DNA of 64,000 bases from assembly GCA_965263335.1 (NCBI GenBank), contig CBDHHE010000001.1, positions 4,340,001 through 4,404,000 of the forward strand. The letters are read 5' to 3'. This stretch comes from Thermohalobaculum sp965263335 (GTDB lineage Bacteria; Pseudomonadota; Alphaproteobacteria; Rhodobacterales; Rhodobacteraceae). Positions 33,395 to 41,806 of the stretch are shown one piece after another (position 1 is the first letter of the stretch; every line of letters begins with the position of its first letter). A program made the position numbers and the translations under genes. Below the pieces are notes generated by a model. The model ran no database searches. It had not been told where the DNA came from and saw only the letters and a program-made list of their open reading frames with translations.

Positions 33395-35458
33395 ATGACC
33401 CGCAATCCCCGCTTTGATCCGCTGTTCGAGCCTGTCGCAATCGGGCCGGTGACCGCGCCCAACCGTTTCTACCAGGTGCCGCATGCAAGTGGGATGACGC
33501 CGCACGCCCAACCCAACATGCGTGCGGGGTTCCGCGGGATGAAGGCCGAAGGCGGCTGGGGTGTCGTCTGCTCGGGGTACTGCTCGATCGACATGTCCGC
33601 CGATGACACGCCGCTGCCCTATGGCAGGCTCTGGAGTGATGCGGATATCCGTGGCCATGCTCTCACGGTCGATGCGATCCACGAACACGGGTCGCTCGCC
33701 GGCGTCGAGCTCTGGCATGGCGGGGCGGTGACCATGAACCGCGTGAGCCGCACGCCGCCGCTCTCACCCTCGGGGGTCCGATGGGCGCCGACGCATCTGC
33801 ACTTCATGCACAACCTTCATCCGCGCGCCATGGATCGCGAGGACATCCGCAACGTCATCGCCTGGCAGCGTGAGGCTGCCGAGAGGGCTCGAACGGCGGG
33901 ATACGACATCCTCTATGTCTACGCGGGCATGGGGTATCTGCCGCATCAGTTTCTGCTGACCGAGCATAACCGACGCACGGATGCGTATGGCGGTTCCGTC
34001 GAGAACCGCGTCAGGATCGTCCGTGAAATGCTGGACGCGACGCGTGAGGCTGCCGGTGACCGGTGCGGCGTGGCTCTGAGGATCAGCATCGAACTTCTTG
34101 CCCGGCGTCCGGGCGAGACTGCCGCCACCGAGGCCCACGAAGTGCTGGCACTCCTGTCGGATCACGCCGATCTGTTCGATGTAAAGATGGACTTCCCTCA
34201 CACCGATTGCGGCGTGTCACGCTTCTCGCCGGAGGGCAGCCACGAACCTGTCGCTGCCATCGCCAAACAGGTGACCGACAAGCCGGTGGTCGGTGTTGGC
34301 CGGTTCACGTCACCCGATGCCATGGTCGGCCAGATCCGGCGCGGCGTGCTGGATCTGATCGGTGCCGCGCGTCCCTCGATCGCCGATCCGTTCCTGCCGA
34401 AGAAACTCGAAGAAGGGCGCGAGGACGAGATCCGCGAGTGCATCGGGTGCAACATCTGCATCGCCTCCTGGCACGACTGCGCGCCGATCCGGTGTACCCA
34501 GAACCCCACTGTTGGCGAGGAGTGGCGCCGGGGCTGGCATCCCGAACGCGCCCGGCCGAAAGGATCGGATGCGAACGTGTTGGTCGTCGGGGCAGGGCCT
34601 GCAGGCCTCGACTGTGCGATGACACTCGGCGCGCGAGGCTATGATGTGGCGCTGGCTGAGGCGGGAACCGAGCTTGGCGGTCGTCTGATCTTCGAGGCGC
34701 GGTTGCCAGGGCTTTCCGCGTGGATGCGCGTGCGGGACTATCGTGCCGGTCGCATCGCAAACATGGCAAATGTCGAAGTCTACTACGACAGCAGATTGAC
34801 GGTGGAAGAAATCCTCGAGTTCGGGTTTTCACATGTTGCCATCGCCACCGGATGCCGCTGGACAGCCGCGGGTTTGAGCGATGACGAGCTGCCCTCGGCT
34901 GAATTTGCCGGTGCCAATGTTTTCACCCCCTCCGACCTCGCGGCCGGGCACTGGCCCGACGGTCGCGTTGTGGTCTTCGACTATGACAACTACTACATGG
35001 GCAGCGTGGTCGCTGAAGCCCTTGCGGACCGAGGCGCACAAGTCTCCTACGTGACACCCACGGGCTCGGCCGCCGCATGGTCCATCCAATCGAACGAAGT
35101 CGTGCCGGTGCATCAGCGCCTGCGAGAACGCCAGGTGGCGATTCACACGAGCCAGCGCGTCTTGTCGCTGCACGGAGATCACGCCGTGCTTGCGCATCAT
35201 TTTTCCGGGGAGAAGGACCGGATCGAGGCAGATGCCCTGGTCGTGGTGGGGCAGCGAAGACCCGAGGATTCGGTCTTGCAGGCCCTGTTGCTCCGCGAGG
35301 CGGAATGGCGTGATGCAGGCATTCTTTCCGTGCGGGGGATTGGCGATGCACGCGCGCCAGGTACAGTTGCCCACGCAGTCTACGCCGGAAGAGAATACGC
35401 GGAAACGTTGGACCAGGCGCCCGCTAACGCCCCCATGCTGGTGGACGTGCCGCTCTAG
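33395..35458 (+). CDS. Dimethylglycine/trimethylamine-dehydrogenase-like flavoprotein
   Basis: A 687-residue two-part enzyme. An N-terminal old-yellow-enzyme barrel (about 5-370) has PNRFYQVPHASGM, AGVELWHGG and LTEHNRRTDAYGGSVENRVR. The Fe-S loop CIGCNICIASWHDC plus a cysteine in RCTQNP binds a [4Fe-4S] cluster. The C-terminal FAD/NAD(P)-like domain starts at LVVGAGPAGLDCAMTL. This is the architecture of trimethylamine dehydrogenase, dimethylglycine demethylase DgcA and the stachydrine demethylase group. It likely oxidatively demethylates a tertiary amine. The partner DgcB-type Fe-S/ETF protein is not in the window. It is the last gene of the plus-strand cassette. Confidence 0.9.
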   Translation: MTRNPRFDPLFEPVAIGPVTAPNRFYQVPHASGMTPHAQPNMRAGFRGMKAEGGWGVVCSGYCSIDMSADDTPLPYGRLWSDADIRGHALTVDAIHEHGSLAGVELWHGGAVTMNRVSRTPPLSPSGVRWAPTHLHFMHNLHPRAMDREDIRNVIAWQREAAERARTAGYDILYVYAGMGYLPHQFLLTEHNRRTDAYGGSVENRVRIVREMLDATREAAGDRCGVALRISIELLARRPGETAATEAHEVLALLSDHADLFDVKMDFPHTDCGVSRFSPEGSHEPVAAIAKQVTDKPVVGVGRFTSPDAMVGQIRRGVLDLIGAARPSIADPFLPKKLEEGREDEIRECIGCNICIASWHDCAPIRCTQNPTVGEEWRRGWHPERARPKGSDANVLVVGAGPAGLDCAMTLGARGYDVALAEAGTELGGRLIFEARLPGLSAWMRVRDYRAGRIANMANVEVYYDSRLTVEEILEFGFSHVAIATGCRWTAAGLSDDELPSAEFAGANVFTPSDLAAGHWPDGRVVVFDYDNYYMGSVVAEALADRGAQVSYVTPTGSAAAWSIQSNEVVPVHQRLRERQVAIHTSQRVLSLHGDHAVLAHHFSGEKDRIEADALVVVGQRRPEDSVLQALLLREAEWRDAGILSVRGIGDARAPGTVAHAVYAGREYAETLDQAPANAPMLVDVPL

Positions 35459-35476
35459 GCCATCATCATCGGACAC

Positions 35477-35505
35477 AAAAAAAGGGTGCCCGCGCGCGGG
35501 CACCC
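35477..35505 (-). terminator. Strong intrinsic terminator of the lpxK operon
   Basis: A perfect 22-base palindrome (GGGTGCCCGCG and its complement, 35484-35505), followed on the minus strand by seven T residues. It ends minus-strand transcription from lpxK; the flavoprotein gene ends 25 bases before it on the other strand and may use the same hairpin. Confidence 0.85.
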
Positions 35506-35573
35506 AGTATGGCAGTGACCTGCCGAGGGACGATCGCACATTCGCATCGGATCTTGTCCAATTCGGGGAGCGA

Positions 35574-36572
35574 TCACGGCATTTCCACGAGATGCTTAAT
35601 CAGCGCATCGATCGGTCCCCAGTCTTCTGGTTCGAGAGCGATTTGGAGGGTGAGCACTTCGCGACGGAACTCGTTCGGAAGCCGAACAGCATCCTTCTCG
35701 GTTGTCACGAGCAGCGCGTCCTGCCCGCGGGCCTCCGACAGCAGGCGGCGAAGCACACGGGTGGTGTAAGGTGCGTGATCGGCGAAGGGATGGGCAGCGA
35801 TCACTTCTGCACCTAGTGCCCTCAGGGTCGAGAAGAACTTCTCGGGGCGCCCAATGCCCGCGAAGGCGACCACGCGCTCGCCTGCGAGATCGAGACCGGT
35901 GCGCAGCGGCACGAGAGTGGCGCCGACAAGCTTGACGTCCCGTAGCGCCTGCCAGGTCGAGATCGCGGCTTGCCGCGTATCCGGCGTGCCCGTGAGCACC
36001 ACGAGATCGGCGCGGGCGAGGCCCTCTGACACTGGCTCTCGCAGCGGGCCCGCCGGGATGACCCGGGCATTGCCGAAGCCCTGCACCGCGTCGACCATCA
36101 CAATTGAGACATTCTTCTCCAAATGCGGGTTCTGATAGCCATCATCCATGATCAGCAGCTTTGCCCCGGCATCGACCGCGGCATGGGCACCGGCAACGCG
36201 ATCCCGGGCGATCCAGACAGGTGCCCGCGCAGCAAGCATGAGTGGCTCGTCTCCGACATCTGCCGCGCTGTCGCGCTCGGGATCGACAAGATGCGGGCCG
36301 GTGAGGCGTCCACCATGACCGCGGCTCAGAATGTGTGGCGCAAAGCCCTGTTCCGACAAACGCGCCACGAGGGCCGCGACCATGGGTGACTTCCCCGCAC
36401 CACCGGCGGTGAGGTTCCCCACGCAGATCACCGGACACCCGCATGACGTCGGTGAGGCCCGGCGCCTGCGCAGACGGGTGGCTGCTTGCCAGATCAGGCT
36501 GAAAGGATACAGCACACGTGATTGCCATCCCGGGCTGCCAGGTGGGTTCGACCAAAAGCCGGGTGCGATCAT
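35574..36572 (-). CDS. lpxK: Tetraacyldisaccharide 4'-kinase
   Basis: A 332-residue inner-membrane-associated kinase that phosphorylates the 4' position of the lipid A precursor. The Walker A loop is GNLTAGGAGKSP (about 52-63); ILSRGHGGRL, LIMDDGYQNPHLEKNV and FAGIGRPEKFFSTL are family signatures. It is the last gene of the lipid A/Kdo operon: its start overlaps the waaA stop by four bases, and a strong terminator follows. Confidence 0.96.
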   Translation of the reverse strand: MIAPGFWSNPPGSPGWQSRVLYPFSLIWQAATRLRRRRASPTSCGCPVICVGNLTAGGAGKSPMVAALVARLSEQGFAPHILSRGHGGRLTGPHLVDPERDSAADVGDEPLMLAARAPVWIARDRVAGAHAAVDAGAKLLIMDDGYQNPHLEKNVSIVMVDAVQGFGNARVIPAGPLREPVSEGLARADLVVLTGTPDTRQAAISTWQALRDVKLVGATLVPLRTGLDLAGERVVAFAGIGRPEKFFSTLRALGAEVIAAHPFADHAPYTTRVLRRLLSEARGQDALLVTTEKDAVRLPNEFRREVLTLQIALEPEDWGPIDALIKHLVEMP

Positions 36573-37855
36573 TCCGGGTGCTCCAAAAGTGCCAGGAGCG
36601 CCGCGGTGAGGGCCGCTGCGTCGGGAAGCAGGGTCCGCCGGATACTGGCCGCACGTTCTATCAAGGCACGAGCGGCTGCACGATCCACAAGCAGCCTCGC
36701 AATCTCATTGCCCAACGTGTCGCCGTTCTGCACGGCGATGGTTGCGCCGCCGTCGGTCAACGCCGCATAGGCCGGGGCAAAGTTATCGACATGCGGTCCG
36801 TGCAGCACCGGAGTGCCTGCAGCGATCGGTTCGAACGGCGTGTGTCCACCTTTGTTGACCAGCGACGCGCCGACAAAGCAAGCATCGGCGAGACCATACC
36901 AAAGACCCATTTCCCCCAGCGTATCGGCGATCCAGACCGACGTAGAGGGCCCGGGCGCTTTGCCCTCGGACCGCTTGACCGCCTCCAACCCTTGTGTGCG
37001 CATGAGCTCCGCGACCTCGGAGCCCCGTTCCGGATGCCGTGGTGCGAGGATCGTCAGAACCTCGGGCACCGTGGTCGTGATCGTCTGATGAGCCTCGGTG
37101 ACGGCCATCTCCTCGCCGGGGTGTGTCGAGGCGGCGAGCCACACCGGACGATCGCCCAACGCTGCACGTGTCGCAGCGAGTTCGTGCGGATCGCAGGGTG
37201 CGTCTATCAGCGCCTTGAGATTTCCGAAGACGTGCATGCGCTCCGGCGCGACACCGAGGCGGACGAGCCTCTCGAATGTTTCGTTGTCCTGCGCAGAGAT
37301 GAGCCGGAAGCAGTCGAAGAGCCGCCGCGCCATGCCGGGCAATCGTTGCCAGCGTTCGGCGCTGCGCGCGGAAAGGCGCGCATTGACCAGCGCCATCGGC
37401 ACACGGCGCTTCGCGGTCTCGACGATCAGGCGAGGCCAGATTTCGCTCTCGATCCAGATCGCGAGGTCCGGCTTCCAGTGATCAAGGAACCGATTGACTG
37501 CGGCTGCCGTGTCTACCGGCACAAACTGATGCAACGCTTCATCGGGCAGCACGGCTGCCATTCGCTGTGCTGAGGTGACCGTGCCTGTGGTGACGAGAAT
37601 GCGCAGATCGGGTGCTGTCGACAGGATGCCATCGATGAGGGGCAGCATCGACATCGCCTCGCCGACGCTGGCGCCATGCAGCCAGACAAGCCGGCCAAAC
37701 GGGCGCGGATGGCGGGCGCGCCCCAGCCGCTCGTCGAGACGTGCCGGGTCCTCCTTTCCGCGCGCAACACGGCGCTCTAGGATGAACGGCGTGATCGGTT
37801 CGAGTATCCGCGACAGACCGAGATAGGTGGCGAGAGCCAGCGAGGAAGACATCAC
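36569..37855 (-). CDS. waaA: 3-deoxy-D-manno-octulosonic acid (Kdo) transferase
   Basis: A 428-residue GT-B glycosyltransferase with an N-terminal membrane-anchoring region. Recognisable motifs are WLHGASVGEAMSMLPLID with the catalytic Glu, IWIESEIWPRLI, LVNARLSARSAERW, LAASTHPGEE and VGASLVNKGGHTPFEPIAAG. It adds Kdo to lipid IVA, linking lipid A to the LPS core. It overlaps both neighbours by four bases (acyltransferase upstream, lpxK downstream), which indicates one transcript. Confidence 0.96.
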   Translation of the reverse strand: MMSSSLALATYLGLSRILEPITPFILERRVARGKEDPARLDERLGRARHPRPFGRLVWLHGASVGEAMSMLPLIDGILSTAPDLRILVTTGTVTSAQRMAAVLPDEALHQFVPVDTAAAVNRFLDHWKPDLAIWIESEIWPRLIVETAKRRVPMALVNARLSARSAERWQRLPGMARRLFDCFRLISAQDNETFERLVRLGVAPERMHVFGNLKALIDAPCDPHELAATRAALGDRPVWLAASTHPGEEMAVTEAHQTITTTVPEVLTILAPRHPERGSEVAELMRTQGLEAVKRSEGKAPGPSTSVWIADTLGEMGLWYGLADACFVGASLVNKGGHTPFEPIAAGTPVLHGPHVDNFAPAYAALTDGGATIAVQNGDTLGNEIARLLVDRAAARALIERAASIRRTLLPDAAALTAALLALLEHPE

Positions 37856-38598
37856 GCCGCTGTGGCGGGATCGGGCAAAACCCGCGCACGACCGCAGAGA
37901 TCATCGGCCTGATGGGTGATGTCGTTGATCCGTTCTTCCACTTCGCGTGCATGTTCGGCGATTGCCGTGTCATCCGTTGAGGACGGAGGGGCCAAGGGCT
38001 TTCCGTAGATGATCACCCCGCGTCCCAGAGGCCAGGGCAGCAGGAACCGGTCCCAACTCTTCATCACCCGACCGCGCCTGGTCGAGAACGCAACTGGCAC
38101 CACGGCGCACTGCGTTATCGCCGAGATGCCGGAGACACCAGGCAACGCCCGCATCCTCGGACCGCGAGGGCCATCCGGTGTGATCGCGATGATCGCATGC
38201 CGGTCGATGATTTTCTGCTGGGCGGCTTTCAACGCTTCGACGCCGCCTTTGTTGACCTGCTTGATCCGGTCGTAGGTCGAGCCGCGGATCGAGATGACGC
38301 CGAAACGCCTCACCACGGCACTGATCAGGTCACCGTCCCGGTTGTTCGAGATCATCGCGACGTTGTACCGTCCCGGTGGCGCCACAGATGCCGACATGAA
38401 AAGCCGTCCATGCCAGATCGCTGCGATGAAGCCACGCCCGTCCGCAAGCACAGCTTCGCGGTGTTCCTCGCCGATGATCTGCCATCGGGTGGTTCTGGTC
38501 ACCAATCGGATGTAGCCCGCACCGATCCGTGCGGCGATCGCTTGCCCGGTTTCGGAGTGGCGAAACCATCGGCCGAGCCGATCGATCAGGCCCGGCAT
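37852..38598 (-). CDS. Lysophospholipid acyltransferase family protein (DUF374)
   Basis: A 248-residue acyltransferase-fold protein. The DUF374 signatures are FIAAIWHGRLFM, MISNNRDGDLISAVVRRFGV, IRGSTYDRIKQVNKGGVEAL and the phosphate-binding ITPDGPRGPR. Members are thought to acylate a lipid or glycolipid, and conserved placement before waaA points to LPS biogenesis. I start at ATG 38598 (MPGLIDRLGRW), seven bases after the DUF4170 stop; the longer frame to 38772 overlaps that gene. Confidence 0.9.
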   Translation of the reverse strand: MPGLIDRLGRWFRHSETGQAIAARIGAGYIRLVTRTTRWQIIGEEHREAVLADGRGFIAAIWHGRLFMSASVAPPGRYNVAMISNNRDGDLISAVVRRFGVISIRGSTYDRIKQVNKGGVEALKAAQQKIIDRHAIIAITPDGPRGPRMRALPGVSGISAITQCAVVPVAFSTRRGRVMKSWDRFLLPWPLGRGVIIYGKPLAPPSSTDDTAIAEHAREVEERINDITHQADDLCGRARVLPDPATAA

Positions 38599-38605
38599 GG
38601 CGAGA

Positions 38606-38854
38606 TCACGAACCCGCTGCTTCTGGCTCTGCGCTGTCCTCCATCTCCTCGTCGCGCAGCCTATGGAGATGAGCGATGAAGTAACGCATGTGGGCGTTGT
38701 CGACCGAGCTCTGCGCTTTGGCCTTCCAAGCCTCGTAAGCCTTTGCATAGGAGGGATAGATGCCGACGACATCGAGATTGTCGGGATCGCGGAACTCGGA
38801 GCGTTGCGGGTCGATCAGCTCGCCGCCGAAGACGAGGTGCAGAAGCGTTGTCAT
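38606..38854 (-). CDS. DUF4170 small protein
   Basis: An 82-residue protein, MTTLLHLVFGGELIDP with VVGIYPSYAKAYEAWKAKA and a conserved AHMRYFIAHLHRL. This matches the DUF4170 family found in alphaproteobacterial LPS operons. The function is unknown. It sits between cysQ and the acyltransferase gene on the same strand. Confidence 0.88.
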   Translation of the reverse strand: MTTLLHLVFGGELIDPQRSEFRDPDNLDVVGIYPSYAKAYEAWKAKAQSSVDNAHMRYFIAHLHRLRDEEMEDSAEPEAAGS

Positions 38855-38931
38855 CTGTTGTTCGTCCTGTGCTCTTGGTGTTGCTGCATACTCTACAGGG
38901 AGGCGCTGCGCGGTGAAAGGTGTTCTCCGCG

Positions 38932-39726
38932 CTACACTGCACCCCCCCTATGGGTCATGATCCGGGCATGAAGCGTGGGCGGCGCCACGATCAACCCCGG
39001 TTGCATCCCTGCCTGGCTGTTGAGGATCAACGGTGTGCCCTGCCCGTCGGTGACCATCGCTCCCGCCTCCTCGGCGATCAGCGCACCCGCAGCAATGTCC
39101 CACTCGAAGGCGTCTCTAAAGGTGAGCATCGTGTCGAAGTTCGCGGCGGCCACCAGACACATGCGCCAGGCTAGGGACGAGCGAAAGTGTTGGGTCAGCG
39201 GCGGCACGCCACCGGGCCAATGCTTGGGGGCCATTTGCTGGCGCGACGTCAGAACCGTCGCCTCGTCGAGTGCTGCCTGCTTCGACACCGACAGGGATGC
39301 ACCGTTGAGACAAGCGCCTTGCCCACGCGCTGCGGTGTAGGTCTCGCCGCGGGCCGGCAGGTGGACCGCCGCGGCAATGGGTTTCCCGCGCTCAACGACG
39401 GCCAGGGCGATCGAGAAGCCTTGCTCTCCCTTGATGAATGCCCTGGTCCCGTCAATGGGATCGATAATGAAGACCCTCTCGGCATCGAGGCGGGCGGGAT
39501 CCGGGGGACTTTCTTCGGACATCCAGCCATAGCTCGGCCTGTCACCCCGAAGCCGCTCGCAAAGCATTGCATCGATCTCGAGGTCCGCGTCCGTCACCGG
39601 CCCCAAGTTGTCTGGCTTTTCCGTGGCCGTGACGCCGTCCCGCAAGTGCCGCAGTGCGATGTTGCCAGCTGCCTCTGCCGCCTCCTGCAACAATGTCAGG
39701 TCTGTGGACGGCTCATGGTCAAGCAC
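38932..39726 (-). CDS. cysQ: 3'(2'),5'-bisphosphate nucleotidase CysQ (inositol monophosphatase family)
   Basis: A 264-residue Mg-dependent phosphatase. The metal-binding motifs are MSEESPPD, IIDPIDGTRAFIKGEQGFSI and FEWDIAAGALIAEEAGAMVT. CysQ hydrolyses 3'-phosphoadenosine 5'-phosphate, a by-product of sulfate assimilation; a related inositol- or sugar-phosphatase role cannot be excluded. No ATG fits: GTG 39726 (or TTG 39729) gives VLDHEPSTDLTLLQEA and overlaps the pmbA stop by eight bases, with GAGGGG upstream. It belongs to the same leftward operon as the lipid A genes. Confidence 0.9.
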   Translation of the reverse strand: MLDHEPSTDLTLLQEAAEAAGNIALRHLRDGVTATEKPDNLGPVTDADLEIDAMLCERLRGDRPSYGWMSEESPPDPARLDAERVFIIDPIDGTRAFIKGEQGFSIALAVVERGKPIAAAVHLPARGETYTAARGQGACLNGASLSVSKQAALDEATVLTSRQQMAPKHWPGGVPPLTQHFRSSLAWRMCLVAAANFDTMLTFRDAFEWDIAAGALIAEEAGAMVTDGQGTPLILNSQAGMQPGLIVAPPTLHARIMTHRGGAV

Positions 39727-41059
39727 CAATTGTGATCCCCTCGACCAGCAAGGAGGGTACGGATATCGCGCGGTTCGGATCCGCGTCGTTGGCGGGTATG
39801 ATGCTGCGCATGAACTCCGGCAGGCTTCCGGCGATTGTGATTTCGTTGACGGGGTAGGCCGGAGCGCCGTTCTCAACCCAGAAGCCCGAGGCGCCGCGGC
39901 TATATGAACCCGTGGTCGGATTGATCGAGGCGCCGATCATCGAGGTGACGATAAGCCCCTTGCCCATGTCAGATATCAATTCCTGACGCGAGCGCTGTCC
40001 AGCGCTCAGATAGACGTTGGTGACGCCGGGACTCGGCGGCCCGCCGGTTCCGCGCCGGGCGTTCGCTGTGCTGCTGAGACCCAACTGACGCGCCGTTGCA
40101 CAGTCGAGTGTCCAGCCGCTCAGGATGCCGTCCTCGACGATGTGGCGTTTGCGTGCTGCCAGACCTTCGGCATCGAAGGGCCGCGATGCGGGGCCGCGCG
40201 GGATCAGCGGGTCTTCGGTCACATCCAGGCCTTCGGGTAAGACATGCGTGCCCAACGATTCTCGGAGCCAGCTTGCACCGCGCGCAACGCTGGTCCCGTT
40301 CAGGGCTGAGATCAAATGGCTGATGAGGCTGCTGGCGACGCGCTGGTCGAACAACACGGGATATGCGCCCTTCGGCGGACGCTTGGGGTCGAGGCGCTCG
40401 ACAGCACGCTCGCCTGCCAGCCGGCCAATCCCGTCGACATCCGGCAGGTCGGACAGATAGCGCCGCGACTCGCTGGCGTAGTCCCGCTCACGACCAAGTC
40501 CGTGACCAGCAATTGCCGAGACCCCGACCCCCCAGCGGGTCCGGTCGTAGGCGCCCGAGAAACCGTTCGATGCTGCCAGCGTCAGGGCATCATAAGACCA
40601 GCTTGCATGGGATTGTTCGACCTGAGTGATGCCAGGCACCGCTGCTGCTGCGGCCTCACCCGTTCGAGCTGCCTCCTCGAGCGCTTCGGGCGCTGGCGGT
40701 TCTCCGGTGTCGGTGAGGTCGAGGTCGGGCACGTCACCTGACGACGCGATCTGCGCGGGATCAGCCAGTCCGCACCACGGGTCGTCCGGTGCGGCCTCGG
40801 CAATTGCCACCGCACGCTCGACCACGGTGCCCAAGCTCTGTGGCCGCGGATCGGAGGATGACACGCAGGCTTGACGCTTGCCGATCAGGACACGCAGTCC
40901 GAACTCACGGGACTCGGCGCGTTCGATTTCCTCGAGTGCCCCGTCCGCCACGCCGACATTGAGGCTGGTGTCGCGGATCACCAGAACGTCAGCGGCGTCG
41001 GCGCCTGCGCGCTGGGCCAGCTCGATCAGCCGTGTGGCAAGGTCGAGATCATCCTGCAT
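39719..41059 (-). CDS. pmbA: TldD/PmbA-family metalloprotease subunit (TldE-like)
   Basis: A 446-residue protein of the TldD/TldE family. Characteristic stretches are SREFGLRVLIGKRQACVSSS, YPVLFDQRVASSLISHLISA, LSGWTLDCATARQLGLSSTA, and the C-terminal YSRGASGFWVENGAPAYPVN. TldD/TldE heterodimers are Zn proteases that mature peptides such as microcins or degrade unfolded peptides; this one lacks an obvious HExxxH metal site and so resembles the TldE/PmbA half. The start is ATG 41059; the upstream frame to 41098 has no ribosome site. It overlaps cysQ. Confidence 0.9.
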   Translation of the reverse strand: MQDDLDLATRLIELAQRAGADAADVLVIRDTSLNVGVADGALEEIERAESREFGLRVLIGKRQACVSSSDPRPQSLGTVVERAVAIAEAAPDDPWCGLADPAQIASSGDVPDLDLTDTGEPPAPEALEEAARTGEAAAAAVPGITQVEQSHASWSYDALTLAASNGFSGAYDRTRWGVGVSAIAGHGLGRERDYASESRRYLSDLPDVDGIGRLAGERAVERLDPKRPPKGAYPVLFDQRVASSLISHLISALNGTSVARGASWLRESLGTHVLPEGLDVTEDPLIPRGPASRPFDAEGLAARKRHIVEDGILSGWTLDCATARQLGLSSTANARRGTGGPPSPGVTNVYLSAGQRSRQELISDMGKGLIVTSMIGASINPTTGSYSRGASGFWVENGAPAYPVNEITIAGSLPEFMRSIIPANDADPNRAISVPSLLVEGITIGA

Positions 41060-41107
41060 TGGTTGTCCAAGGGATCGGCGAGGCAGTGGATGCGGCACGG
41101 CAGCAGT

Positions 41108-41431
41108 TCAATGGGTCCATGCGCTCCGCCGGTCATAGGCGAAGTTGCCGCCATACCCGCGTGGCCGGACATTCTGCCTGCGGGGTTCGCTGGTCTGCAC
41201 GACATAGGCCAGACCATGCCGCCGGGCGTAGTCGATCGCGGCGTCTTTGGTGTCGAAGCGCAGGCGTACCTGGGAGTTCATGTCTCCGGAGCCCGTCCAT
41301 CCCATGAGGGGATCGATTCGGCGTTGCGCCGATGGCTTGTTCTCGGCGACATACTCGAGCACCCACCCTCGCGTGTTTCTCTGACCGGATGTCATCGCGC
41401 TCTTGGGTGGCTGAAAAATCCGTGCCTCCAT
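41108..41431 (-). CDS. NADH dehydrogenase NDUFS4-type accessory subunit
   Basis: A 107-residue protein, MEARIFQPPKSAMTSGQRNT with WVLEYVAENKPSAQRRIDPL, MGWTGSGDMNSQVRLRFDTK and AIDYARRHGLAYVV. This is the ETC complex I NDUFS4 (18 kDa) family that alphaproteobacteria share with mitochondria. It binds the peripheral arm of complex I. It stands alone, away from the nuo genes, as is usual. The pmbA gene follows 48 bases downstream. Confidence 0.92.
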   Translation of the reverse strand: MEARIFQPPKSAMTSGQRNTRGWVLEYVAENKPSAQRRIDPLMGWTGSGDMNSQVRLRFDTKDAAIDYARRHGLAYVVQTSEPRRQNVRPRGYGGNFAYDRRSAWTH

Positions 41432-41806
41432 CCTCGCGCTCCGTTCGCTGATGTTTCGCTTACGTGTTCATATCGCGCGATTGCCGCGCACGTGCAAGGG
41501 GTAGCACCGTGGCGTTTCGCCCGCCTTAAGGGCAGGTGTTCCGGTGTTCTTTGGGGAAAATCACGCCGCCAACCAGATGCAGGGAGCGAGGGTGGGGTGG
41601 ATGTTGCATCTGGCCGGCGGCGATCTGCTGCTTGCAAATTCTTAATACACCTATAACGCGAGTTGGTCAACACCCCTCGACCCATGCGCGTTTATTGAAG
41701 CGCCGAGCCCTTGCGTTCAGATTTGCGCCCGGACCCTCGCGCTTGCATTTGCGCCGTGCCGGGAATCGGGTGATATCTCAATCGGAAAATGCGCAGGGGC
41801 TGAGCG
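41432..41806. promoter_or_regulatory. Divergent promoter region upstream of uvrB
   Basis: 375 bases between the NDUFS4-like gene and uvrB. TATAAC at 41652-41657 is a reasonable -10 hexamer for uvrB, with TTGCAA upstream but only 14 bases apart. No good SOS box (GTTC-N7-GTTC or GAAC-N7-GAAC) is present. No gene is supported here. Confidence 0.35.

Noticed and set aside
41443..41457. GTTC-N7-TTTC, similar to an alphaproteobacterial SOS box, upstream of uvrB
   Set aside because: The second half-site is imperfect and it lies about 350 bases from the uvrB start, beside the divergent gene.
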